6,869 nt of DNA from Saprospiraceae bacterium (GCA_014379665.1 JACMLK010000224.1:1-6869), one strand, 5' to 3'. Counted from the first letter of the stretch, positions 1-6,266 are shown. Numbers and translations are program-made. The notes: generated by a model not told the origin, from the sequence alone.

Positions 1-1
1 C

Positions 2-394
2 GGTGATTACGGATTGCATGAAGAAAACTTCTGGATGTTGGTTCATCCAATCGCGATTTTAACAACTATTTTAGCTTTAATCTTAAATTGGAGATTGATG
101 TCAAGGCGACGACTTATTCTTTTAGCTTTTGGCATTTATATTTTGGTAATATTGACAACTGCTGTTTATTTCGTACCTGAACTTATTGCTTTTGCCGACA
201 GTAGCAATAATAAAACAGTTACGGCCGATCAATGGCTTCAAAGAGGACAAACATGGCAATACTTTAGTTGGATAAGAGGGGGTTTTATGTATGTTGGTTT
301 TCTATCCATAATGATGGCTTTGACAAAAGTCGACCAGGAGCGCTTACCTGCTAAAATTCCTACTTCCAACAACCGCAGCAGGGGTGAAAACTAG
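2..394 (+). CDS. Small multi-pass membrane protein, 5' end cut off by the window (possibly DUF1772-like)
   Basis: The reading frame is open from the first bases of the window to a TAG at 392-394, giving at least 130 residues. An in-frame TTG at 14 could be read as a start, but codons before it stay open (GDYG), so the gene probably begins outside the window. Two hydrophobic segments are clear, around FWMLVHPIAILTTILALIL and LILLAFGIYILVILTTAVYF, separated by a basic loop (RLMSRRR). A third lies near the C-terminus (GGFMYVGFLSIMMAL), followed by a polar tail. The YFVPEL stretch after the second segment and the W...W.R pattern before the last one resemble DUF1772/anthrone-oxygenase-like four-helix membrane proteins, which would make the missing part roughly the first helix. 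That family assignment is tentative and no substrate can be inferred. The next gene starts 59 bp downstream. Confidence 0.6.
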   Translation, partial: GDYGLHEENFWMLVHPIAILTTILALILNWRLMSRRRLILLAFGIYILVILTTAVYFVPELIAFADSSNNKTVTADQWLQRGQTWQYFSWIRGGFMYVGFLSIMMALTKVDQERLPAKIPTSNNRSRGEN

Positions 395-453
395 GAAATG
401 ATAACCACAAATTATAAGTATTGACCACATAGTATGAATTAAAATTAAAAACA

Positions 454-816
454 ATGAATCATAACGGTAAATCCATCCGGCCATTTATCGGAGCCAAAGA
501 TTACGAAGTTTCGAGGAGCTTTTACAAGGATCTTGGATTTCAGGAAAGTATTTTGTTCCACAATATGTCTTATTTCCAAACGGAGGGATTGGGTTTTTAT
601 TTGCAGGATGCCTATGTGAAAGACTGGATAGACAATACGATGATCTTTATGGAAGTAAAGGATGTAAAGCAGTTTTACAAGGAACTGCATGACCTTCAAC
701 TACCTTCAAAATATGCGACTGTTAGATTGGTCCCTGTTAAGGAACTTGCTTGGGGAAGGGAATGTTTCTTGCATGACCCTTCCGGCATTCTCTGGCATTT
801 TGGGGAATTTAATTGA
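454..816 (+). CDS. VOC-fold protein (glyoxalase/bleomycin-resistance-like)
   Basis: The 120-residue product has the length and layout of a single-chain vicinal-oxygen-chelate protein: two beta-alpha-beta-beta-beta modules, about residues 8-60 and 62-118. Module 1 opens with RPFIGAKDYEVSRSFYKDLG, the usual strand followed by an (S)xxFYxxLGF helix. Module 2 has EVKDVKQFYKEL and ends with the DPSG turn (residues 108-111). The usual metal ligands are not apparent: the final E of a DPxGxxxE motif is H here (W114-H115). That fits the non-metal bleomycin-binding branch better than glyoxalase I or extradiol dioxygenases. Proteins of this branch usually bind small molecules as dimers in the cytoplasm; the ligand here is unknown. 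No signal peptide is seen. The ATG at 454 follows an A-rich tract with no Shine-Dalgarno site. Confidence 0.85.
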   Translation: MNHNGKSIRPFIGAKDYEVSRSFYKDLGFQESILFHNMSYFQTEGLGFYLQDAYVKDWIDNTMIFMEVKDVKQFYKELHDLQLPSKYATVRLVPVKELAWGRECFLHDPSGILWHFGEFN

Positions 817-863
817 TAAACAAATAAATAGTGGAGCATTCTATATAAGAAAATAGCATAAAA

Positions 864-1319
864 ATGAAACCATATAAAATATTAACCATAGCATTAATGC
901 TTACAACAGGGTTGAATATATATGCTCAAACCGAAAGCAATAAATCGGATATAGTACAAATCACAGAAACATTAATGGATTATATTGACGGGACGGCATA
1001 TGGAGAACCGGATAGACTCAAAAGAGCATTTCACCCTGACTTTAATTTATACACGATAACTAAAGAAGACAGTCTAAAAATTCGTTCAGGTGAAGAATAT
1101 ATAGCCAATGTTAAAGAGGGTGAAATAACCAATAGGATCGGCAGGATCATCTCTATTGATTATGAAAAAGACGCGGGGATAGCAAAAGCAGAAATAATAA
1201 TACCAAATTGGAGAATTTTTACAGATTATTTTTTGCTTTTAAAGTATGAGGGTTCCTGGAAGATCGTGCACAAAAGTTATACCTGGAGGGAATATCCAAA
1301 TAATTCAGAAAAAAAATAA
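864..1319 (+). CDS. Exported NTF2-like / putative lumazine-binding-family protein
   Basis: The product has 151 residues. Residues 1-21 form a Sec signal peptide: MKPYK, a hydrophobic core ILTIALMLTTGL, and a probable cleavage site after NIYA, leaving a mature protein starting QTES. The mature part matches the cone-shaped NTF2-like fold of the type often labelled putative lumazine-binding (Lumazine_bd_2). It has the opening helix ITETLMDYIDGTAYGEPDRL, then AFHPDF and the closing strands YFLLLKYEGSWKIVHKSYTW. Members of this group are usually small periplasmic proteins of unproven function; ligand binding is possible, and the lumazine label does not establish function. No catalytic residues can be assigned with confidence. 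The gene starts 47 bp after the VOC gene, so the two could be co-transcribed, and an inverted repeat follows its stop codon. The start is supported by the signal peptide. Confidence 0.8.
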   Translation: MKPYKILTIALMLTTGLNIYAQTESNKSDIVQITETLMDYIDGTAYGEPDRLKRAFHPDFNLYTITKEDSLKIRSGEEYIANVKEGEITNRIGRIISIDYEKDAGIAKAEIIIPNWRIFTDYFLLLKYEGSWKIVHKSYTWREYPNNSEKK

Positions 1320-1329
1320 AACTTAGAAC

Positions 1330-1349
1330 TCACCAAGGTTACTTGGTGA
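1330..1349 (+). terminator. Perfect 8-bp stem-loop after the NTF2-like gene, possible terminator
   Basis: TCACCAAG (1330-1337), a four-base loop GTTA and CTTGGTGA (1342-1349) form a perfect inverted repeat 10 bp after the TAA of the upstream gene. Position and symmetry fit a transcription terminator or an mRNA 3'-end stabilising hairpin. The downstream side reads TTGTAATCC, so there is no strong T-tract and classic Rho-independent action is doubtful. If it works as a terminator it separates the left-hand genes from the DUF1905 gene. A dyad binding site is an alternative. Confidence 0.45.
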
Positions 1350-1481
1350 TTGTAATCCAGGATGTCTGACCATAATAATGAACACGTTTAGGAATCCATC
1401 TCGCTTGCGGGAAGAAGCTTTTTTCTCAAAGTGATGAAATCATCCTATAATGATATGGAACGATTTTAATAAATTAAAAAA

Positions 1482-1979
1482 ATGAATGAGAGTCAGACAA
1501 ATAAATTTTCAGCAATAATTGAAATAATAGGAATAAATCCATTTGTGCATTTGCCTGACAACATCTTAAAACTACTCTTCATTCAAGCCAATAGAGACAA
1601 AGGTAAAATTCCGGTCAAGATAAAAATTGATGGGCACGAATTTATTCAAACACTGATCAGGTATAGTGGACACTGGAGGTTATATCTCAATACCCCCATG
1701 AGAAATGCTGCAAAAAAACAGGTAGGCGAAACTGCAGAATTTGAAATATCTTTTGATCCTGCAGAAAGAGTCATACTCCCACATCCCAAATTAAAGAATG
1801 CACTTGAAGAAAATAAAGACGCAAAGATTATATTTGATAATCTCTCTCCTTCACGTCAACTTGAAATCATCAGATATATATCATTTTTAAAAACGGAAGT
1901 AAGTGTGGATAGAAATGTTTTAAGAACGATAAATTTTTTGCTTGGGAAAGAAAGATTCATTGCACGGGACAAACCTTAG
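1482..1979 (+). CDS. DUF1905 + YdeI/OmdA-type two-domain protein
   Basis: The 165-residue product has two recognisable parts. Residues about 8-92 fit DUF1905, a small beta-barrel-like domain: KFSAIIEIIG at the start, FVHLPDNI, then KIPVKIKIDGHEF, GHWRLYLNTPMRNAAKK and VGETAEFEISFD. Residues about 99-162 fit the YdeI/OmpD-associated C-terminal domain: LPHPKLKNALEENKDAKIIF, LSPSRQLEIIRYISFLKT, ending near GKERF. The domain pair is common in Bacteroidota and soil bacteria. Some relatives are labelled bacteriocin-protection proteins from genetic work on YdeI, but no biochemical activity is established and I do not assign one. There is no signal peptide, so it is probably cytoplasmic. The ATG at 1482 sits directly after an A-only stretch, with a 162-bp gap upstream, so it likely has its own promoter. 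Confidence 0.82.
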   Translation: MNESQTNKFSAIIEIIGINPFVHLPDNILKLLFIQANRDKGKIPVKIKIDGHEFIQTLIRYSGHWRLYLNTPMRNAAKKQVGETAEFEISFDPAERVILPHPKLKNALEENKDAKIIFDNLSPSRQLEIIRYISFLKTEVSVDRNVLRTINFLLGKERFIARDKP

Positions 1980-1983
1980 AATG

Positions 1984-2046
1984 TTTTGATTTGAATAAAA
2001 TATAACTAACAAATGTGAGTATAGAAAGTATTACTTTTGATTTGAA
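1984..2046 (+). repeat. Exact 12-bp direct repeat TTTTGATTTGAA in the gap before the second VOC gene
   Basis: TTTTGATTTGAA occurs at 1984-1995 and again at 2035-2046, with start points 51 bp apart. The second copy overlaps a candidate -7 element. In AT-rich DNA a 12-bp match in a gap of about 100 bp could be chance, but the spacing is close to five helical turns, so paired regulator sites are conceivable. Function is unproven. Confidence 0.4.
2032..2039 (+). promoter_or_regulatory. Candidate Bacteroidota -7 element (TAnnTTTG) before the second VOC gene
   Basis: TACTTTTG matches the Bacteroidota sigma-70 -7 consensus TAnnTTTG exactly and lies about 44 bp before the ATG at 2084, a plausible leader length. 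No convincing TTG -33 element is found about 19 bp upstream, so this is a half-supported promoter. It sits in the second copy of a 12-bp direct repeat. Confidence 0.3.
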
Positions 2047-2083
2047 ACCAAATGTCCAAATTATTAATCTTTAAATAAAAATA

Positions 2084-2611
2084 ATGAAACCCAACAGAAG
2101 AAATTGGTTAAAACAAATATTTTTAGGTGTATTCGGGACGGGACTCACTCAAAATAAAATGTTTGGATTTTCAAAAGATGATTTGCTCAATATTAAGATG
2201 GATCCCTTATCTACAACATTCATTAAAAATACAGAAAGTATGAAATTAGGAGCTTTTTCGGTTAGTCTGAATGTCAAAGACATTAAGATATCAAAACAAT
2301 TTTATGAAAACCTTGGATTTAAAGTTTTTGCAGGAGGCATGGAAAAAAATTATCTCATAATGAAAAATGAGAACACACTCATCGGACTCTTCCAGGGCAT
2401 GTTTGAAGGAAATATTTTAACTTTCAATCCGGGTTGGGATGAAAATGCCAAAAACATTGAGCAGTTTGATGATGTGAGAGCAATTCAGAAACAGCTCAAA
2501 GAAAAAGGAATGAAGATGGAAACAGAAGTGGATGAACAAACATCCGGTCCTGCCGGGTTTTTTATGTTTGACCCGGATGGAAATCATATTTTGATAGATC
2601 AGCACAGGTAA
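2084..2611 (+). CDS. VOC-fold protein with a twin-arginine-like N-terminal leader
   Basis: The product has 175 residues. Residues 53-175 form a complete VOC domain: MKLGAFSVSLNVKDIKISKQ, FYENLGF, later FDDVRAIQKQLKEKGM, and the closing FMFDPDGNHILIDQHR typical of one glyoxalase-like subfamily. The Glu normally found three residues after DPDGN is replaced by L170, so a classical metal site looks incomplete. Upstream of the domain is a 52-residue extension beginning MKPNRRNWLK followed by a short apolar run QIFLGVFGTGL. This resembles a Tat signal (RRxFLK type), with W in place of F, but no clear AxA cleavage site is seen. An internal ATG at 2240 would give a normal-length (123-residue) VOC protein. 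The frame is open from 2084, and the A-rich context there matches its neighbours, so I keep the long form. Periplasmic location is inferred. Confidence 0.8.
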   Translation: MKPNRRNWLKQIFLGVFGTGLTQNKMFGFSKDDLLNIKMDPLSTTFIKNTESMKLGAFSVSLNVKDIKISKQFYENLGFKVFAGGMEKNYLIMKNENTLIGLFQGMFEGNILTFNPGWDENAKNIEQFDDVRAIQKQLKEKGMKMETEVDEQTSGPAGFFMFDPDGNHILIDQHR

Positions 2612-2652
2612 AATATAAACTGAATGATCAGTAATAAACATAATTCTTTCAC

Positions 2653-2751
2653 ATGAGTCAAAACGCTCACTTAATAGGAATAGCCCTTCAGATTGTCGTA
2701 AAAGACGTGGTAACTATAGAGGAATAGTCCAATAAAAGTTTAAATTTATTT
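2653..2751 (+). pseudogene. Decayed remnant of a third VOC-type gene (5' end only)
   Basis: An ATG at 2653 opens a 24-codon frame ending at TAG 2725-2727. Its translation contains AHLIGIALQIVVKDVV, which strongly resembles the first strand of a VOC/glyoxalase subfamily (pattern IAPQxVVKDVVKTxEYY). Where that family has an EYYxxxLGF helix, the frame reads E, stop, S, N, K, S, L, N, L, F and then a second stop at 2752. Single-base changes would turn the TAG and TCC into Tyr codons, so I read this as a gene start with a nonsense mutation and its remainder deleted. The rest of the gap to 2896 shows no further VOC sequence in any frame I checked and no recognisable gene. A short expressed peptide is possible but less likely. 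It lies 41 bp after the Tat-like VOC gene. Confidence 0.55.
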
Positions 2752-2896
2752 TAATCATTTTATCAATGGAAGTGAGGTGATTTCCAGTTGATAAAGGCAG
2801 TTTATTCCGGACGTTATTGGTCTTTGAATCGGCATTCCTATTAATTTTTTACACAAACAATACATAGCGTATATACTCCATAAAAATATAAAAGAT

Positions 2897-4621
2897 ATGT
2901 GTCATTTTTCTAAAATAGTTTGGCTTATTTATATTTTCTGGGCATGTGTTCAGCATTCAGGATGTAAAAGTGCTATCTCAGATCTTAAAGACGTAGGATC
3001 CAATAGTTTTTGTGCTCCCGATGTATTGGACAGATCGTGGTATACTTCAGGGGAGAAAGCCCCGTTATTTAAAGGACTTGAAGGTGTTCATTTTCCTGTT
3101 TCTACAAAAGACCCCGAAGCACAAAAATATTTTGATCAGGGTCTGATGTTATCTTTTGGCTTTAATCACGCCGAAGCAGGCCGATCATTTTATGAGGCGG
3201 CAAGACAGGATTCGACTTGCGCTATGTGCTGGTGGGGGTACGCTTATGTGTTAGGACCAAATTACAATGCTGGTATGGAGAAAGACCATTTTCAACGTGC
3301 GCATGACGCAGTGCAAAAGGCAAAATCACTATCTTCATCTATTAGTCAGAAAGAACGGGATCTGATAGAAGCATTAACGAACCGTTACACCGACGATACC
3401 ACCATAGTAAGAACCCTGCTGGATTCTGCTTATGCCGGCGCAATGCGAAAAGTGTATACACAATATCCTCTTGATGTCCACATTGCAACACTTTTTGCTG
3501 AGTCCTTAATGGATTTGCATCCATGGAATTTATGGAATAAAGATGGTTCAATACAACCATGGACAAAGGAGATATTATCAGTGCTTGAACATTGTTTAAA
3601 ATTGGAACCAAAACACGCCGGTGCAAACCATTTTTATATTCATGCGACAGAAATGTCACCCCATGCAGAAGATGCATTGGCAAGTGCTGATTTGCTTCGG
3701 GATTTAGTCCCCGGTTCAGGTCATCTGGTACACATGCCATCCCACACATATATACGTATCGGTCTGTACCATGAAGGAGTTGTGGCAAATCAGAAAGCTG
3801 TGCTGGTAGACAGTTTGTATATTGAAACATGTCATGCGCAGGGTGTTTATCCATTGGCATATTATCCGCACAACTACCATTTCATTTCTGCATGTGCTAC
3901 ACTTTGTGGTGAGCGTGACATTGCGTTGAAAGCAGCAAAAGCGACAGCTAATCATGCCCACAAAAAACTATTGCGTGATCCGGCATGGGCAACTTTACAA
4001 CATTATTATTCCATACCCTGGTATGTGCAGATAAAACTCGGTTTATGGACTGAAATTCTTAATTCAAGGGCGCCTGAAAAAGACTTAAAATACCCTTTAG
4101 TAGTATGGCATTATGCACAAAGCATGGCTTTGCTTTCCCAAAATAAGATATCTGAATCAAAAAAGCATTTTGATGAAATGAATTTTATAATGCAGGATAA
4201 TACTATAAAAGATTTAACTATCTGGGGAATAAACAGTGTCTTTGATTTATGTACCATAGCATCAAAAACACTGGAAGGAGAAATATATGCTAAAGAAAAA
4301 AATTATTCCAAAGCTATAAAACTCTTGCAGGAGGCGGTTAAAAAGGAAGACGCGCTGAATTATGACGAACCTCCAGATTGGTTCTTTTCGGTTCGTCATA
4401 ATTTGGGAGCAGTTTTGATTGAAGCCGGAAATTTAGAGAGTGCCATTAAAGTATATGAAGAAGATTTGACTACCTTCCGTGATAATGGATGGGCTTTAAG
4501 GGGTCTTATGGATGTGTATGAAAAACTTGGAGATTCAAAGAAATTTTCAGCAACAAACATACGATTTCAAATCGCCTGGAAATATGCTGATATGAATATT
4601 AATTCGTCAAGAATTTGGTAA
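2897..4621 (+). CDS. Large TPR-family probable lipoprotein with conserved His/Cys motifs, function unknown
   Basis: The product has 574 residues. The N-terminus is hydrophobic (IVWLIYIFWACV) and ends QHSGC; Cys23 is the likely lipidation site, although the -3 residue (H) is atypical, so an outer-membrane or periplasmic lipoprotein is inferred. The rest is mostly helical and TPR-like: YFDQGLMLSFGFNHAEAGRS (78-97), later EIYAKEKNYSKAIKLLQEAV (462-481) and LGAVLIEAGNLESAIKVYEE (503-522). It matches a widespread uncharacterised family marked by CAMCWWGYAYVLGPNYN (C108xxC111), HFYIHATEMS (245-254), GHLVHMPSHTYIRIG (275-289), YYPHNYHF (322-329) and EPPDWFFSVRHNLGA (491-505). The dense conserved His, Tyr and Trp suggest a ligand, metal or catalytic site rather than a plain scaffold, but no activity is known to me. 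The gene stands alone, with 285 bp upstream (including the VOC remnant) and 129 bp downstream. Confidence 0.85.
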   Translation: MCHFSKIVWLIYIFWACVQHSGCKSAISDLKDVGSNSFCAPDVLDRSWYTSGEKAPLFKGLEGVHFPVSTKDPEAQKYFDQGLMLSFGFNHAEAGRSFYEAARQDSTCAMCWWGYAYVLGPNYNAGMEKDHFQRAHDAVQKAKSLSSSISQKERDLIEALTNRYTDDTTIVRTLLDSAYAGAMRKVYTQYPLDVHIATLFAESLMDLHPWNLWNKDGSIQPWTKEILSVLEHCLKLEPKHAGANHFYIHATEMSPHAEDALASADLLRDLVPGSGHLVHMPSHTYIRIGLYHEGVVANQKAVLVDSLYIETCHAQGVYPLAYYPHNYHFISACATLCGERDIALKAAKATANHAHKKLLRDPAWATLQHYYSIPWYVQIKLGLWTEILNSRAPEKDLKYPLVVWHYAQSMALLSQNKISESKKHFDEMNFIMQDNTIKDLTIWGINSVFDLCTIASKTLEGEIYAKEKNYSKAIKLLQEAVKKEDALNYDEPPDWFFSVRHNLGAVLIEAGNLESAIKVYEEDLTTFRDNGWALRGLMDVYEKLGDSKKFSATNIRFQIAWKYADMNINSSRIW

Positions 4622-4633
4622 GTTATTTTTGGA

Positions 4634-4661
4634 TTGTGGTATTACAATACGTTTATATTTT
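4634..4661 (+). promoter_or_regulatory. Weak candidate promoter for the mmsA-type gene
   Basis: TTG at 4634-4636, a 17-bp spacer and TATATTTT at 4654-4661 approximate the Bacteroidota pattern TTG-N(17-20)-TAnnTTTG with one mismatch in the -7 box. It lies about 90 bp before the ATG at 4751. A better -7 match, TATTTTTG at 4624-4631, has no TTG at the right distance. The region is very AT-rich, so chance matches are expected. Confidence 0.25.
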
Positions 4662-4695
4662 ATAATGCTAAAAATTTACTAATTTTATTCCAATA

Positions 4696-4713
4696 TTTGT
4701 GATATATTACAAA
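4696..4713. promoter_or_regulatory. 18-bp near-perfect palindrome upstream of mmsA, candidate operator
   Basis: TTTGTGATATATTACAAA reads the same on both strands except for one symmetric position pair (G4701/T4708). It ends 37 bp before the ATG at 4751, where a repressor or activator would be well placed. The half-site TTTGTRAT resembles no regulator I can name with confidence; the spacing is too short for a standard CRP site. It may control the dehydrogenase and aminotransferase genes together. Confidence 0.35.
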
Positions 4714-4750
4714 GACAATAAAACTCTCATTAAAATATAAAATTACCTAA

Positions 4751-6208
4751 ATGAAATATCCCGCCATACAAAATTACATCAATGGAAAGTTTGTTAATGC
4801 GTCTGTTTCAACAACCATGGATGTAGTTTCGCCTTTGGATGGAAATCTGCTTTCGAAGGTCCCGATGTCTTCTGCCAAAGATCTGAATACTGCTGTACAG
4901 GCTGCCCTGGCGGCTTTTCCTACCTGGAGCAAAACACCAATCAAAGAACGTGTTCAGGTTTTTTTCCGCTATAAATATTTGCTGGAAAAAAATCTGAAAG
5001 AACTTGCTGAATTATGTAGTGAAGAGAACGGAAAAACCTATAGCGAATCTGTTGCTGAAATCGAAAAATGTATTGAATTGACGGAATTTGCCACCTCATT
5101 GCCACAATTGGTAACAGGTGAATTGCTGGAAGTCAGCAGAGGCGTGGAGTGCAGAACAGAACATGTGCCATTAGGTGTAGTCGCATCTATTGTCCCTTTT
5201 AATTTTCCAGCCATGGTCCCCAACTGGACCATTCCCAATGCGATAGCTTTAGGCAATTGTATGATCATGAAGCCATCTGAAAAAGTACCCTTGTCTTGCG
5301 GAAGATTAGCTGAATTATTAAAAGAAGCGGGTTTGCCCGATGGTGTTTTCAATATCGTACATGGTGATGTGGAGATCGTAGAAGCGATTTGTGATCACCC
5401 AAAAATTGAAGCCGTCTCTTTTGTAGGGTCTACCAAAGTGGCAAAAATTGTATATCAACGTGCCACAAACCATTATAAAAGATGTCTGGCGCTTGGTGGT
5501 GCAAAAAATCATCTAATGGTCTTACCAGACGCTATTCCCGGTATGACAGCCCAAAATGTAGCAGCTTCCATGTCAGGTTGTGCCGGTCAGCGCTGCATGG
5601 CAGCATCGGCGATGATTGGTGTAGGCAATGTTGACCCCATAGTAGATAAAATTTGTGAAGAAGCCAGAAAAATAATACCAGGTGTAAATTTGGGGGCCGT
5701 GATCAACAAAGAATCAAAAGAACGTATTGAAAGGTATATCACTGAAGCTGAAAAGGACGGCGCCATCATTCTGGTAGACGGTCGGAATACTAAAGTATCC
5801 GGAAAAGAAAATGGTACCTATGTGGGACCAACCGTGATCGATTATGTGACACCCGAAATGAGTGTTGCCCGCGAGGAGATCTTTGGTCCGGTGATTTCCA
5901 TTATACGCACAAATACAGTAGATGAAGCACTGACCATCGAAAATGCCAATCCTTATGGAAACGCTGCCAGTGTATTTACACAAAATGGAGGCATGGCACG
6001 ATATATTATAGACAGAGCAAGCGCGGGTATGATAGGGGTGAATGTCGGAGTCCCTGTTCCAAGAGAACCGTTTAGTTTTGGCGGCTGGAATGAAAGTAAG
6101 TTTGGTGTAGGAGATATCACAGGCAAGAGCTCCATTGAATTCTGGACAAAATTGAAGAAAAGTACCATCAAATGGAATGCCGAAGCCGGTGTCAATTGGA
6201 TGAGTTAA
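4751..6208 (+). CDS. mmsA: CoA-acylating methylmalonate-semialdehyde dehydrogenase
   Basis: The 485-residue product is a full-length aldehyde dehydrogenase of the MMSDH type. This enzyme oxidises malonate or methylmalonate semialdehyde with NAD+ and CoA, with loss of CO2, to acetyl-CoA or propionyl-CoA in the cytoplasm. Seen in order: the N-terminal YINGKFV; PFNFPAMVPNW (149-159) with the ALDH Asn151; KPSEKVP; FVGSTKVA (224-231) of the Rossmann fold; LALGGAKNH (246-254), which lacks the general-base Glu of hydrolytic ALDHs, as expected for CoA-dependent members; SGCAGQRCMA (275-284) with catalytic Cys282 after Arg281; EEIFGP (375-380); and GVPVPREPFSFGGWNESKFG. Residue K106 stands where many MMSDHs have Arg (see findings). 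The start at 4751 gives the expected family N-terminus. The aminotransferase gene follows after 58 bp, suggesting an operon for beta-alanine/omega-amino-acid, valine or related catabolism. Confidence 0.93.
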   Translation: MKYPAIQNYINGKFVNASVSTTMDVVSPLDGNLLSKVPMSSAKDLNTAVQAALAAFPTWSKTPIKERVQVFFRYKYLLEKNLKELAELCSEENGKTYSESVAEIEKCIELTEFATSLPQLVTGELLEVSRGVECRTEHVPLGVVASIVPFNFPAMVPNWTIPNAIALGNCMIMKPSEKVPLSCGRLAELLKEAGLPDGVFNIVHGDVEIVEAICDHPKIEAVSFVGSTKVAKIVYQRATNHYKRCLALGGAKNHLMVLPDAIPGMTAQNVAASMSGCAGQRCMAASAMIGVGNVDPIVDKICEEARKIIPGVNLGAVINKESKERIERYITEAEKDGAIILVDGRNTKVSGKENGTYVGPTVIDYVTPEMSVAREEIFGPVISIIRTNTVDEALTIENANPYGNAASVFTQNGGMARYIIDRASAGMIGVNVGVPVPREPFSFGGWNESKFGVGDITGKSSIEFWTKLKKSTIKWNAEAGVNWMS

Positions 6209-6219
6209 CATCCGACACC
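6188..6219 (+). other. Bulged stem-loop enclosing the mmsA stop codon
   Basis: GGTGTC (6188-6193) pairs with GACACC (6214-6219) and GGATG (6198-6202) pairs with CATCC (6209-6213). This leaves a four-base bulge AATT on the 5' side and a six-base loop AGTTAA that contains the TAA stop. That is eleven base pairs, mostly GC-containing, in an AT-rich setting. No strong T-tract follows (CATTTTAATG), so it may be an attenuating or mRNA-processing structure between the two genes rather than a full terminator. Confidence 0.45.
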
Positions 6220-6266
6220 AAGCCATTTTAATGAAAATTTAATTCTAATCAATATACATTTTACAG

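Noticed and set aside
14..16. TTG as the true start of the first gene
   Set aside because: The frame is open upstream to the window edge and the predicted fold would lack its first helix, so truncation by the window is more likely.
1399..1424. Small CTCG-CTTG-CGGG hairpin followed by T6
   Set aside because: The stem is 4-5 bp with a G:T pair, and the T-run begins 6 bases after the stem, so it is not a convincing terminator.
1378..1434. Short + strand frame (18 codons) in the 1320-1481 gap
   Set aside because: It is too short, resembles nothing I know, and has no coding context. The gap is better read as a terminator plus promoter region.
2619..2632. ACTGA-ATGA-TCAGT inverted repeat after the Tat-like VOC gene
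   Set aside because: It has only 5 bp of stem and no T-tract, within chance expectation for AT-rich DNA.
395..2896. Integron cassette array
   Set aside because: The gene mix is cassette-like, but I find no attC-type RYYYAAC/GTTRRRY pairs in the gaps and no integrase in the window.
3342..3860. Long open frame on the - strand inside the TPR gene
   Set aside because: It lies fully antisense to a well-supported family gene, and its translation shows no recognisable domain. It is a shadow of the coding frame.
4633..4648. ATTGT...ACAAT inverted repeat after the TPR gene
   Set aside because: The 5-bp AT-rich arms are too weak for a terminator.
5714..6226. 170-codon open frame on the - strand over the mmsA 3' end
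   Set aside because: It is antisense to a highly conserved dehydrogenase and its translation looks like random Cys/His/Ile-rich sequence.
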